In this document: in pieces, positions 10,600 through 23,963 of the stretch
Numbering within the stretch: the first letter of the stretch is position 1
How the letters are laid out: each line of letters begins with the position of its first letter
Assembly (NCBI GenBank): GCA_001179505.1
Contig: CDMY01000055.1
Location: 153,158 to 200,062 of the forward strand
DNA length: 46,905 nucleotides
Direction of reading: 5' to 3'
Origin: Vitrella brassicaformis
Lineage: Eukaryota > Sar > Vitrellaceae
Position numbers and translations under genes: made by a program
Notes under the pieces: model-generated
Told to the model about the DNA's origin: nothing
Database searches by the model: none
What the model saw: the letters and a program-made list of their open reading frames with translations, nothing else

Positions 10600-11459
10600 C
10601 CGACCGGGCCTATCTGGCCCAGTGATTGAGCCCGGAGGGCGATGGAAGAAGGCCCCAGATCTCCCTGCTAACAGCGAATGGTTCGCCAGCCAGGCAGGCA
10701 GCCAGCCAGCCGTTCGTTCTTTTGCAGCGGCACAAGCTCAGAAGGAAGGCCAGGCCTGCACACTCACATGATGACAACGAACACGTGCCATTGATCGATA
10801 CACTTGCCGTGGTCTTTGGCTCAACCACTGTCCAGAAGTGATGGCGTGGCGTGTTGTTCGATGCCGGCGGCCTCCACACACCAATAAGACACCATCAAAT
10901 CAACCAGGGAGGACAGGCCATCATGTTAAGGATGGACCCATCCACGGACGACACAGAGTCCAGACCTGCAAGCAGAGAGGCAGGCAGTGTCGCCGCAGCG
11001 AGGCAATGAACACATCTGGAATCAGCCTTTCGCCTCATCGGACTCACTCACCTCTTCGCTACGATGGGGAGGCGGCCTTTCCTTAATTGCCTCTCTCTGC
11101 ATCCCGAGCTCGCGAATAGATCGGCATTGGGGAAACGACGGGCTTCCTGGAGGCCAAGCAGCGCTGGAGTGTCTGGAGGTGGCATGAGGAGCTGAGGGAT
11201 GCTTTCGATCAATCGATGACGTTCAGCTCTGATGCAGATCTGCTGACGCCTACTCTGCACAATGAAGGTCCGAATGGCGGTGGAGAGCAAGAGAGCCCAC
11301 ATGTTTGACATTCCTACTTGCTTGCATTTCCTTCAGAAGCGAGGTGGTTTTGATGAGTGACCAGGGCAGATCTGCTGTGAGAAGAGGCTGTCGGACGCCG
11401 GCCTGCTAACTTCCCCGCCTCTGTGTGTGCCTATGTGATGGGTATTCTGATGAGATCAG
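10600..11459. other. Region upstream of gene G with a possible unresolved 5' exon
   Basis: The plus strand from about 11122 to 11265 has protein-like composition in one frame: FLEAKQRWSVWRWHEELRDA, then DADLLTPTLHNE. A possible acceptor (ATAG) stands in front and a possible donor (GAAG|GT) behind. I could not connect it to gene G with consistent phases, so it is either an upstream exon of G, part of another transcript, or chance. Nothing else in the region is supported. Confidence 0.35.
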
Positions 11460-14400
11460 ATGGCCATGGCCTCCCCTTCTCTCCGGTGCTGTTCGTCCTT
11501 CCTGGTGGTCGCCCACAAAGATCCCTCCCAGCTCCTGGCCTACCGCACGCAGAGCCTCTCACCGCAGCAGCCGTCCTCAGGCCCGTCCGTCGCGCCACTC
11601 GTGTTTGCCGCCCACCCGGATGCCGTCGACGTGACGATGGACGTGCAGGACTTCAGGGTGGAGGAGAGGGAGGAGGGGCCGCTGCTGAGTGCGGTCCTCG
11701 CGTGGCGGGGGCGGCAGCAGGGGGGCAAGCTCGTGGCCAGGGAGCTGGTGCTCGCCAACCTCTCGCGGCTGTATGAAGGTGAGGTACCGATGGCTGGCTG
11801 CACGGAGGGGGGTGCATTCGATGTGCGTCTGGTTTGCCTGGCTGGCTGGCTGCCTCTCTGGCTGGCTGCAGAAACGACGGAGGATTTCCTGGGCGTCAAG
11901 CCCGTCGACCTCCCCCCTCCCTCTCTATCCCCCAGCCCGTCATCCGCATCTCATCACACCATCCAGTGGGTGCAGCGGTGTGACCTCTCCAGGCTGCCAC
12001 CACTCCTGCACCGCCCCTCACAGCCCCTCCCCTCCCTCTCAATGCAGATCATGAGCACAGCCCTCCCTCTGGCACTCTTGGAGGTGTCCATCGAGCTGGA
12101 GCACCCTCTGCTATCCCTCGCCCCACTCAAGCCATCGGTGACTATCGCTGTCGGTCTCCGGGAAGAGAATGCGGCGCAGGAGGCGCCATGTGCGGCCGCT
12201 GCAGCGGCTGCCGCTGGTGGTGGTGTAGAGGATTGGTGTGGTGATGAGAGTTCGGGTGGAGTAGTGGTACATGAGGTCAATGTGTCGTCGGTTCTCACGT
12301 GTGACATCAGGTGCGTCGGGCGGGCGGGTGGGTTGGTGGATGGCCTACCCCTCCCTCACTTGTTGTGTTGTGCTGTGCTGTGTTATGTCGGTCAGCCATG
12401 CGTTGTGGCGCGGCCTGACGGGAGGGGATCCTCCAGGTGACATATGGGACATGGGCGATGCTGCCGATGACGACAATGACATTGAGGACCGTTGCGGTAG
12501 AGCGGCGCCGCCCACCGACACTGCAGGCGGCATCTCAGTGGTCATCTGGGTGGACAAAAAGGGCGGGTGAGTGGGCGGGCGAATACACACCACGTAGATC
12601 TCATCTTGCGTGTGTTGTGCTTCAGGGTGTACATCGCATCCGCCGCGGCATTCTCGGATAGCCTCATGGCGATGGTCAACTCGCCAGCATCTTCACCACC
12701 ACCGGACGACATCGACACATCCGGCCCGCCCGATCAGCTGCCCGTCACCATCTGTCCCAGAACTCTTCCTCCCGCTGGCAGCAATGCAGCTTCAAACACC
12801 GATCGCCCCCAGCCGTCCCTGTCACACGCGCTGATGCCCTCGTCATCGATGTTTGCCATCGGAGAGAGGCCTCATGCCTTCCTGCTGGCACTCAAGCGTG
12901 CGGACGACGATCGGCATGCCGCGGACGCCATCGCAGTGATATCGTAAGAGGAACAGGAGACGAGAACATTCGAATAAATGCTTACCGACTTGGTCTGTGT
13001 GTGCGCTTGCAGCGATGAAGGCGAGGTGTGGGTGGCGTCGTGTGGGTCAGGTGGTGGTGAGAGGGGGCCGAGGGGTATCATGGGTGCGGTGGCGCCCATC
13101 TGCCGCGGTGGGGCCATCCGCTTCCGCAACGAAGAGGATGGTGGTAATGGCACAGAGAGGGCCGTCCATGTGCAGCAGGTCGACTGCGCCAATGACCAAC
13201 AGGTACACAGCCTTTTGATTTGATGCCCTTGTGCTGGTGGTTTGGGTTGGATGGGTTAATCTCAAATCAATCAGGTGTATGTGATGGGCGACGACGGCAC
13301 CACATGGCGGGTGGACCTCAGTGGGGCGTCCTGGCCCCCCCTCGCCCAGCCAATGCCCATAGCCCCAGCCACACAGGCAAGACATACCGACACTCACCCA
13401 CCCACCCCTGACCAACCCCCCTGTGAGCTCAGATATGTGTGTTTGGGCATGCTTCGCCGTGGTTGGCGTACGTGACGGTGCTAGACGAGGTGAGGCGACA
13501 CCGCATCGAGCCCCCCGCTGGCAGGGCAGCACGAGAGAGGGGCGACGGGCCCAGTGGTGCGGGTGCATTGTCGCCTCGTGTGTCGGAGCTGGCAGAGATG
13601 GGCAAGCGCCTCCACGACCAGATTCAACGACTACAGAAGGAGAAGGAGGTAAGTCAGCACGTCGACGGGCACTCAACCACACTCTGCCCTGGTCTCTCTC
13701 TCTCTCCCTCTCTGTCCTCCAGATGAACAGCGCTGCTCTGTCGTCCCTGAGCCGGCTGTCGTTGGTGCTGGCGGTGCCCTGGTACCTGCACGTCGCCATC
13801 AAACAGCCCGGGGGGCCCAATAGGGGCGGTCTGTCCGGCCGAGCACCATCTTCATCATCGTCGTCACTGCATGTGACCGTGAGGCCCCGGCCGATGTCGC
13901 TCGGCAGTGCCCACATGGGTTTGATCAAGGCTCTCCTTGCCGGCACGTCGAATGAGGACATGCAGACCACAGGCGCCGGTGGTGGTGGTGGTGGTGGTGC
14001 GGGCATCATGCAGGCTGACGGTAGGCAACAAGCAGAGAGGCAGAGCGGCAGGGAGGGAGCGATTCCCACGGATTCATCTGTGGATCATTTTTTGTCTGTT
14101 CTGTGTGGGCGCGGCGCGTATGTGCGTGCAGTGGTGTTGGTGCTGGTGCGGACGGGCGTCCCATCGTCGAGTGGAATGAGCCGTGCAGAGAGCCACCCGC
14201 CCACAGCATCCTCACCGAACCCAGACACGCTGCTGCTGAGAGGCCTGGCCACACTGTGGGCCGGCGAATCTGGGACCCCTGCGATGCGGCCAGACAGCCT
14301 CGCCGATATGCTGCACTGGTAAGTGATAGGGAGAGAGCGAGTGAGAGTGGGAGGGCAGTTGCGCGTGTGTGACGCATGGTGTCCGTTGGTATATGTGTGT

Positions 14401-15031
14401 GCGATGCAGGCGTGTTGATGTGTGTTCGTCGGGCTGTGTGGGGTGCGCCACGGCCCCACCCACTCTTGCACAAGTGTGGATCATACACCCAGGTCACCAC
14501 ATTGACAAGTAGATAGACAGACCGGCAGAAAGACAACACACCAGGACAGACGCGCAGTTTTTTTTTTTTGGTCGCGTGTTTTGCCCTTGGTTGCGCCAGA
14601 CGTGGGCCGTCCGCTGCTGCTGGCTCAGAAGGGCGCGATCGACGACCACATCAATGCAGCGGTGGTCAACGCATTTGACCATGACGGCAATGACAATGAC
14701 GACGTGATGGCGATGGCTGGCCGACGGCAAGGACAAGACGGCAACGCGCCCTCACATAACCAAACTGCCGCATACCTGCAGGTGGGTGGGTGAGTGAGTG
14801 AGCCGGCAAACAGAATCCCTCCCGTCTGTGTGAGCATTCATTGGTTGTGTCTGCGTGCAGTTGGCGGGGATAGCGGCCCTGAGTCTGCCGAAGGTGAGGG
14901 CCATAGGTGTCGTGCCCGCCATGACGAGCCGCGAGGCCGCGCAGCACAAGGCGGCCCTCGTGGACATCTACACCAAGATCAGACAGATCGACATCCACAA
15001 GGGCGGACAGACAGAGATGGACACAACATAG
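11460..15031 (+). CDS. Protein of unknown function, 12 exons, with one GC-AG intron (gene G)
   Basis: Exons 11460-11778, 11872-12310, 12396-12566, 12626-12943, 13013-13202, 13275-13376, 13433-13648, 13723-14020, 14132-14318, 14410-14492, 14600-14781, 14861-15031 join with consistent phases to 891 aa. I do not recognise the family. Features: hydrophobic stretch CSSFLVVAH near the start; a Ser/Pro-rich segment in exon 4; beta-strand-like pieces such as GEVWVAS, VYVMGDDGTTWRVDL and ICVFGHASPWLAYV that would fit a propeller; a coiled coil near the end of exon 7 (LAEMGKRLHDQIQRLQKEKE); a poly-Gly run from GGT repeats at about 13978-13998; and a helical C-terminus (TSREAAQHKAALVDIYTKI). Intron 13377-13432 starts with GCAAGA instead of GT. 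The ATG at 11460 follows a good acceptor, so an upstream exon cannot be excluded. A nucleoporin- or WD-repeat-like role is conceivable but unproven. Confidence 0.75.
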
Positions 15032-15154
15032 GTAGATGGCATATGGCATAGCAGCTTCCCGACCGGTCGATCATCCATCTGTGACGTGACCAGAGCGGAT
15101 GGTGTGTGTAGAGAGACACGCCCACAGGCGTGTGCGTCGTGGTGGTGGTAGCTA

Positions 15155-15359
15155 CTAGGTCGGTCGGCATACATGTGCAGATCTTCCGTATTAATTGCGG
15201 CCGGCAGTGAGCGCTATTCGACTGACTGACACGGATGTCTGTCTGTGTGTAGATAACAACAATACGCATAATTCTGGAAGGTTGCTTGGCGCCGCACAGC
15301 GAGCAGCAAGGCCGCACCACAGCAGCACGCATCATTGAGGCTCGACACATATGAAGTCG
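15155..15359 (+). repeat. Dispersed repeat R, copy 1
   Basis: About 205 bp that recur in the same orientation at 25774-25987. The ends (CTAG.TCGGTCGGCATAC at the left, GGCTCGACACA.ATGAAGTCG at the right) and most of the interior match; differences cluster in a GT-rich stretch in the middle. This copy lies between the convergent genes G and H. I see no terminal inverted repeats, poly-A tail or target duplication, and no translatable frame I would trust. Confidence 0.8.
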
Positions 15360-15908
15360 CCATTCTTCCTTGTGTCAGTAATAGCAATGAGGCATTTGGA
15401 GTTTGGAGTTTGGCATTTGGAAATGGACTCTTTTTCCAAGTGCACTCCTCTACGACTACCACTGGCACACGTGGCATCACCAAGTTGTCACCTACGTTGC
15501 GTGGCTAGCTGTTCTACACCCACCGACGACACACCCACACGCCCCTTCTGTCTGCCTGTCTGTCTGCCTGCCTGCCACGCTACAACAGAGGTCTGCATGT
15601 GCATAAAGCCTTCAGATCACCGAGCCAGTCATACGAACCAGCCAGAGCGGTGCATGTCCATATATATCTTGAGGTGCATGTATGGACAAAAATATACATG
15701 TATGTACACAAAAATATGTATGCATATATGTATATACACAAAAGTATTTATGTACACAGAGTCGTGTGTGCGCGCACAGCAGATCGAGTGTGTTGCCGTC
15801 GGCCAGACCGACACAAAAAATAAATGCTGCCTCACTCTCTCACTCGCAGCACGAAAATAAATCGACATATACTCAGCACTTCTCTTCTTGCAAATGTACG
15901 CGCGTCGA

Positions 15909-18900
15909 CTACGACGCAGCGGAAGAGTGCTGGCAGACAGCCACGGCGTCATAAACGGCCTCGGCCGACACGGACAATGCCACACTGTCCTCCTCGTCAC
16001 TGCTCAGCCGGTGCCAATCGACACGCATGAGATGATGGCAGGGGGGCGTCAGGGCGGCCGTGTGGGGGTCGCTCTGCAAGTGCGACTGGGTCGAGCTGAC
16101 AGGCGACACCGAGCCGGTCATAGGCACCTCATCTGCTGCATCGCCACATGGCGTCTCGACCACTGTGGGCGCGAGGCTGACGAGGGCCTCTGGGATGGCA
16201 TCCTGCAGACAGCAGAAGAGACGGCCTTGGCCATACTCACAGACACCCCCGTAAATGTATCTCTGGCTGACCGGTGGGCTGCCTTTATCGATGAGTGCTC
16301 GTTTGGCCTTGCGGAACGCCTCATAGAGCCCCCGCCAGCCGCCAGTGTGCTGCTGGGGGTCTGTCGGTACCTCGGTGGCGGCCTTCTCGAGATCACTGCC
16401 GTCGGCCGTCCGTTTGAGCTGGTGCATCTGCTCTCTCGTGACGAGCTCGTCCACCACATAGGACAAGTTGGCCTGCAGGTCGTGCAATGTGATGCCCGCA
16501 GACACCTCTGAGGGCACCGGCTGCTCGCTTGGTTCATCAGTGGACGTCTTGCCGGCCTCCGATTGGATCGATACTGCACACATCACCATCCCGTGATAGC
16601 ACGAATCAGTGTGGTACGTATCATGGTCCATGCAGTAAACCGACCGTCGCTAGAGCGTCGACTGCGAAATACATTGGAGAGGTCGCTCGTCCGCATGTGC
16701 CGCAGACCCTGGGGGACACACACAGGCCGATCGACCGTACAGACGGGGGGTCTTCTGTCCTTCGCCTCACCGTCACTGTGCGGTCGTCGGGTCTTGGCAG
16801 ATGGACGACCACATGGCCTCGTCGACGGCTGCGCATCTCCACTCGCTTCTGCCGCAGGCCCTGCACCAGGAAGGCGTGGCTCCACAGAAACTCATGGCTG
16901 GCCAAACCACCAAACACACACATACACACAGACAGCAGAAGACATCGGGGCGCGTGTTGGTATGCTTACAGGTCGCTGGGCACGTGTGTGAGTTTGAGTC
17001 TCTCGATGGCGTCCTGCATGGCGGCTGACGTCAGCTGCATGGCTGTCACCGCACGATGTACCGGCCACCCGACACACGGATGGCACCCCTCTGATGCAGC
17101 GGGGGGGCCGTCGGCAGAGAGAGCAGCACTGGACCAGTCATAGAAGACCTTCGGTGAGATGCGCCGTTTCTCCTCCTCTCTGTTGATGAGCCACGACAAA
17201 AGAGGGCCCGTCACACGACCGGACATCATACGGGCTGAAAGGACACGACAGGGCACAAGCAGCCAGATGGAACCGAGCGTGCTGATTGGATGCTCTTCCG
17301 TTGCCTACCAATAGCATTTTCGCGGTCGGTGATGGCCGTGTATCTGTAGCCGACTTGCAGCAGGCCATACCGACATACCTGCGCGGCCAGCAAAATATGA
17401 TGCACCAGATTGGCCAGAATGACAACGAGCACGAGGCCGATCGTCAACACAAGAGAGGTCCCCTCGGGCAGCATGACAACGAACTGCATGACGAGCAGCG
17501 ACACGAACCACACCAGCAGCCCACGCAGCTCAGACCGATTGAGGATGTCCATGCTGCTTCGGTCGAAGGGCCAAACAGCGAATTGCAGCGCCAGACACAC
17601 ACTGGCGACCACAGTCCAGCCGAGCAGCTGCTGGCGGGGCTGCGCCGTCGCTCGCTGTGCGATCAGCAGCACCAACACGCGCCTCATGGCCAGCACAAAG
17701 TCCCAGTAGTGGAAGTTCTTGCGATAGCCTACATAAAGGAAGCCCACCCTTCTGCGCGTGTGGGGGTCCTGCAGGCGGTCTCTGTGCCGCCACAGAAACG
17801 CCACGCCACACACCATTGGTGCGAGCGTCCACAATAACAGACCAGCCACAGCAACCCACAAGAACGGGGCATGCTCGGCAGATCCGAAGAGAACATGGGA
17901 ATCGAGGTCCATTCTCGAGCGCATGTCATCCATCGGATCAGTGGGCAGCAGGCTGACACTCTCTCCTGAGGCGATAGGGGTAGGCGAACCCACATAGGGG
18001 AAAGGCCGGCAGCGCAGGAGGGCCAGCATGCTCTTGGTCACGGTGGGATAGAGAAAGGTGAGGTTGACGACCATCATGGTCCCCCTTTTGTCGAGCCACT
18101 GCCGCCATCGGCCGCTCTTGTGGGCCTCCGTTAGGGAATGCTGGCAGGACGGAGGCGTCACTGACTCGGTTCGAAAGTCCTCCTGAAATGTGACTGACCG
18201 CTGGCGAGGGCAGTGAGCGGCAGGTGTGTCTGTCTTGCCGTTGGCGACGGATGGCGGTGCCGAGAGGGCCCGGATGTTTGTGTCGGTGGCGAGTGAGGCT
18301 CGTTCGTTGCTGCCAACGCGCCGTCTTGACTTGAAGGCATCACGCACTCGGTCAAACCCGCTCGCTGCAGCCACGACACGAGCCACAAATGATCACATGC
18401 ATCGCCCCCTAGAGTGTGTGTTCGTGGTTACCAATGATAGGCACAGCAGTGAGCCAGACGAGTGGCAAAGCCAACCACACGGCATTGCGGTACAGAACGC
18501 ACTTATCGCCCACGTATGGCCTCAGCAGGGACTCCCACACTCCTCGCAGCTGAGGAACCCCGCCGGTCCAGGCGAAGAACCCGCCGAGCAGTGAGGATAT
18601 CTGGCCGCCCCAGACGGACGACTCGTCAAACGCGAGAAAGGCCAAACCACATACCTGCACACACACACACATACGGCAACATCATATACAGGCGATGGAA
18701 GGTGGGTGCATGAGTTTCTGTTTATCCGCCATTGCGTACAGCAGTGATGTGTGAGAGGCCGATTTTGATCAGCTGAGACGGCACCTGAGCGCGCAGAGAC
18801 GACGAAGCCCTGACACACACCCGTAAGCTCAACACGAAGATTGATCGAATTAAAACTTTGCGTGAGAGATGGACCTTTCAGCAAGCGCCGTGAGTATGAA

Positions 18901-21900
18901 GATGGCCATCAGAGTGGCGAGAACGAGCAACACGTTGACAAGCACAATCTGCCATAGTGGGTTACATGGGGCGCAGGGCTGCTGTGGCGTCTGACGCGAG
19001 AAGCCGGCCTTGCACCGAGAGCACACAAAACCCTCGTGACCCTCCTGAGACAGAGACAAGGCGAGAACGAAAAAATGGCGTTTCTCGGAGGGATGCAGTT
19101 GGCTGTTACCGAGCATATGTTCAGCCCGTCTGTCTTGTTAGTGCCTTTGCAGGCCGACGGCAATGGACACGACATCACTATCGGCAACGAAGTCAACCCA
19201 GAGCCATATCTAAAACACGCCAAAACACGCACACTCCCTCATATGGCTCGTACAGTAAGACCCATCTTACGTTGTCACTTCTCTTGTGGTGTTGTGAGAC
19301 GGGCGATCCGACTGTAGCTGGACAGTGAGCTGGAAGAAGCCCGGCAGCACACTCGCATTGTAGTTGATGGGGACCGAGCAGTTCAACCCAGGCAAACAGT
19401 CCTGGCAGATCCACGCGCTGCGACTTCCATCAGCGCCGCCTTTGCGCACGCCGATAGACCCAGCCGTACACGGCTCGCACGGCTCCTTGCCGCGCTGGTG
19501 GCCAAGACGGCAATAGCACGCAGGTGAGCCCTCGTCAGAACCTGCAGACAGACGCGTAGACCAACAATCTAAGTCGCAAGGGCCTATTGTCATGTGTTTC
19601 TTCCATCTCTGACCTGCATCATCGGGACATTGTGAGCATGTTTGTGTGCCAACTTGTCTGTTGCTGTATGAGTCAGGGGGGCACTTGGTGCAGTTGATGC
19701 CGATGCCCTCGTATCCGGGCAGGCACCGACATAGGGCATCCGAGTCGAAGGTGTAGTCGAAAGGTGCGAGCAGGGAGAACACTAGTGAGCACAGTGGGTA
19801 CAATCAGCACGTGTACTCGTTCTGTGTACTTAACCATATGGAATCTGACCTCTAGCCTGTTGAATACCGAGCAAAACTCTGTGCACTCGAACCGCTCCTC
19901 ACCGTTCTCCAACGTCCGCACGACATATCCTGCACAAACCATTTCCAACCACATGCACTGATGTGGACTGACGCACTGCAGTGGGTATCTGCTCTGCGTG
20001 TGCTGTGACGAGGATCCTACCCTACCTTGCGGGTCGGGCACCAGTGGCGTCAAGTGTGGATCGTCGGACGCGGTCAATGATGGGCACCAACTGAAGTTTT
20101 GATGCGCACCGCTTGACCGACGCAAATCATTACACTTCTAAACCACATACACACCCCACAGACACCGATAACAACACACATATATCGGCCACCAATTATA
20201 CATACAGAGGCTCTCTGCTCTTTTTTCTCACCTCGATGGGTGTAACGCTGACACACACCGATGTCTGCTTCACATCGAGGTCTGGATTGTCCGTGAACCT
20301 CGCGTAGTCGGATGAAAACAGCCTAGAATCAGGCCTTTTCACTCGTCTCAGTGAGTTGTTTCGCATGTCGACGTGGTAGAGCCGTGACGGAAACGCTTGA
20401 AACGTCTCGATGGCGGTGATGTTGTTGTCCCTCAAAGAGATTGATCCCAGATAGTGGAATACAGAGTCCAAGAAGAAATAGCTGTCAGCCATCTGAGAAC
20501 GCACAAAAGACTGATGGTTGTGCGTTCGCCTGTCTGCAGCAAAGATCGATTACAGATGTCAATTGGTTAGCCACTCTCAGGGGGAATCCAAAGAAGGCTT
20601 CACAGCGCATCGCACCGGAAAGACTGCAATTCGATGCATCCAGCACGACCAGACTGTCACGCACACGAAGGCACAGAGCAGGAAGCGAATGCCACAAAGC
20701 CAATGATGCTCAGTTACTTGTTCTGCCATTTAAGGGGCATGAGGAATTCGGTCACGTCGAGGTTGATGGGGTTGTTTGACACATCCAGCTCATGCAGACT
20801 GCCCCAGTCAGGCGGATCCAGCGCCGACAGCAAGCCCGACCAACTCCACCCGCCCATTTCTGTAGTTTTGTCAAACACATTTACACAAAGAATACAAACC
20901 GCACGCCTGTGTGCCTGCCTGTCCGGATGTGTGTGCATGACAACGAGCTCACCCAAGTGCCCATCTATGTAGCAGACGCCTTTTGGTGTGGAGCCCCACT
21001 TAGGCCACTGGCTAATGCGGTTGTTGGTGAGGTGCAGCTTCTTCAAGTTAGGCATTGAGCGAAAACCCTCTGGCAGGGTGGTCAGCAGGTTGTCGCGCAT
21101 ACTCAAGAATCGCAATCTGACACAAAACGGTATCCTGTATTCGCCTATGCCATTCTCTACGGCCCTTCCTTGCTGACAATTGTGGGATGCTGCCGGTGAC
21201 TCTCGTGATGAGATTGTGGTCGAGCCAGGCGTCCTCGAGGTTGGGAAAGACAGACAGATCAACGGCTCTACTCAGACGGTTGAATGAGAGACTCAAGAGC
21301 CGAACACTTTCATATCCCGGGCCGCTGTGTTCGCGATCCACCAATCCGACCAGCCTGACAATCCACAGGTCCAAACTACTACGTGTGTCGGCGTTTATCT
21401 CGCATGCAGCGCACCGGTTGCTATCTGCCATTATTCGATTGAGATTCTCCAAACCCCGAAAGCCGACAGGCAGGTGACCCTCAAACTGAAACATGGTATG
21501 ACAAGCTTTTACTAAAGCTCGCTTGCTCGTCATGTTTCTCACCGAGTTGTTGTTAACCCGCAGTGCGCTGAGCGACGTGAGGTCGCTAAGCGGCTCAAGC
21601 GTGCCGGAAAAATTGTTGTTGCCCAAACTCAGAAGCATGACCGACTTCCAGCCACTCAACGTATCTGGCAAGGCACCCGAGAGCTGCACAACAGGAATGC
21701 GTGCGGCGTCCTGTGCTTTTTCTGGGAATATGTACCCGATTGCCCTGAAAGTGGACGGAGATCAGGTTTCCCGCATTACCTAGCGAAGACGGCAGTGGAC
21801 CAGAAAACTGACAGTAAAGAGAAATACAGTTCTCAAAACACACATCTACGTTTGTGTTGGCTGTGTGCTACGTACGTTGTTCCGCGACACATCTAAGTGT

Positions 21901-23017
21901 TGTAGGCTGTCCATCTTGCTACCCAGACCATAAGGCAGAGAGCCAACGAGGCCGTTAGAATGGACATCCAGTCGGGTCAGGTTATGGCAAGACGTCACAC
22001 TGGCCGGAAAGGGCCCTTCCATCCGCTTGTTCTCCCATATCTCCAGGATCCGTAGGCGCCGAAGTCTGCCGATGCCTTCGGGGATGGGTCCTGAAAGATC
22101 TGTCTTCACAAGCCAGAGAGCCTCGAGGCGCGAGAGGTTGGTGATGGAGGGCGGGATGGGGCCGGGTGTTGAATTCATGAACCCGAGGTACAGGCCCTTG
22201 AGATATGGCAGCTCGCCAATTGTAGCCGGAAGGAGCCCATTCATGCCGCCCTGACATTATAGTTAGCATCAAAACAAGTGCGCGCGTAAATTAATGTGCG
22301 CATCAGATGTAACTCACCACTTCACGCAGCCCGATAGCGCGAAGAGAGGTCACTCTGGCGATCCCATCACCCAAGCTTCCCTGCATAGGCAGGTATATGG
22401 CCCCGAGGCCGACCACGTGACGCAGCCGATAAAAGGCCTCCGAGGAGACGAACGGCGCACCCCCCCGCTGTGCCAATATCCCCGGCACATCCGATACCTC
22501 CATATGCTCAGGCCACCCTGTGAGAGCAATGATGTAGCCCTCCCGCGGACCGCCGTCCGCCCAGCGCCTCACTCAGCCGCACACACGTGATGAAGGACAC
22601 GACGCACAGGTTGTCCTCGAAGACGGACTTGGTGTCGTTGTCCACCAGTCCGGCCTCGTGAGACCACTCAAACAGAGCCGCTGCATCCTCCCGACACGAA
22701 TCGCAGCGCACGAGCTCCTCCATTTCGGTATAGGGGAGGATGTTGTCGCCTCGCTGCACTTTGCCATCTGAGGTCACTACGTCAGCCGGACGGAAGACCC
22801 ACAAGAGTTGCAGGAGCTTCAGCCGCCTTGGGTCACGCCAGCCGGGAGGGAGGGGATCCGACTCATTGGCGGGCTGGAGCCAGGGCTGGAGGATCCGCCG
22901 GAAGGGCGAGCAAGCCACGAGCGACGATGAGATGGCAAGAAAGACAGCGCAGAGAGGAATCCTTATCGGATACCGTCTCATCCCCTCCATCTCCCGCACT
23001 TCTAAGCTCGCATTCAT
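15909..23017 (-). CDS. LRR, Cys-rich, polytopic receptor-like protein (gene H, 21 exons)
   Basis: Large surface-type protein of about 1,876 aa. Main exons: 23017-22318, 22250-21876, 21807-21736, 21683-21543, 21485-21178, 21116-20953, 20859-20718, 20653-20575, 20492-20232, 20137-20026, 19929-19903 (weak), 19781-19271, 19209-19110, 19044-18875, 18809-18740, 18654-18432, 18364-17309, 17234-16970, 16897-16771, 16708-16645, 16573-15909. Order of parts: signal peptide (IPLCAVFLAISSSLVAC); LRRs of plant-like type (LSGPIPEGIGRLRRLRILEI); Cys-rich ephrin-receptor/EGF-like modules (CRCLPGYEGIGINCTKC, CYCRLGHQRGKEPCEPC); GHEGFVCSRC; then about nine membrane helices with the FHYWDFVLAMRRVLVLLI block typical of protist multi-TM receptors; a cytosolic Ser/Asp-rich tail. 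Exon 1 contains a one-base frame discontinuity near 22560. Ligand and signalling output are unknown. Confidence 0.82.
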
Positions 23018-23963
23018 TCATTGATCACTTGCCAAGTCGGTTTTCTCCCATTGCAAGTGCGTTCTGAGGCGGCTGCCGTGCTCCTCTGAACAGTAATGAT
23101 GCGTGGGGCTTTCCAATTTAGTGAATGCGGGGGTTACAGCACCAACGTACAGAATCGTTTCAACGAGACTTTCAAAGAGCATCGTTCGCAGGCCGTTGGC
23201 ACTGTTTGTCATCGCAGGCCGCTACATTGCTACCTTCGCGGCCACCTTATTAACGCCCCGCGGCCACTCTGCCAAACACAGCCAACATGATTCTGACGAC
23301 ATGCAGAGACACTCAGTGCATCGCTGAGGCAGACACACCGATGGCGCCTTCAGCCTTTGACACGTGCGAGGCGTGAGTAGCACACGCTTGGCTCACTCAG
23401 CCACACACACACAGATAAACAGGTAGACAGACACAGAAATGCGCCGACAGACAGAGAAACGCACCCAAACAGATACACACAGACACGCAATTCTGCGGCC
23501 CACGGCAGACTGAGACAAGCTGCTGCGTGCCCAGCTAAGTGGCAGGGACCTGGCAGGCTACAAAATGATGATGTCCTGACGACATGGCCAAAGTGTCCAC
23601 ACACGTATGCTATCCACACGGACGGCATTGATCAAAAATCCCCCGACCGACGCCCACCAATGCAACTCGTGCAACTCACGGGCCGCCAAAACCAATCAAC
23701 TCCTACCCAGCCATCCACGCAACGCGCTGCGCTGGCAACACCTTTCAACGCCACATGCGTGCAAACACACACATGCACTTCACTCCCGTCCCGCCACGCA
23801 ACGACACACACCGACTGACGACAGTCTGTCTGTCTGGCTGTCTGTCTGTCAGGGTGTGCATCATGCAGCCTCGCTGGAGAAATGACCAATAAAAGACAGA
23901 CACACAGATAAAAACCCACACGTCACACACATGTTGGTTGCATTCATTTGTGTCATTCAGGAC
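23018..23963. other. Intergenic region with CA and GACA repeats
   Basis: No gene is supported. The first roughly 250 bp may be the promoter of gene H on the minus strand, but I recognise no motif. Repeats: CACA/GACA-rich patches at about 23398-23495 and 23755-23860. The single long frames here are low-complexity readings of these repeats. Confidence 0.5.

Noticed and set aside
12872-14069. Long minus-strand open frames opposite gene G
   Set aside because: They are antisense shadows of GC-rich exons of gene G, whose plus-strand exons join in phase with splice sites; the minus frames run through the introns without any sign of coding structure.
18160-18190. tRNA-like GGTTCGA box
   Set aside because: It lies inside a coding exon of gene H and has no matching A box or cloverleaf.
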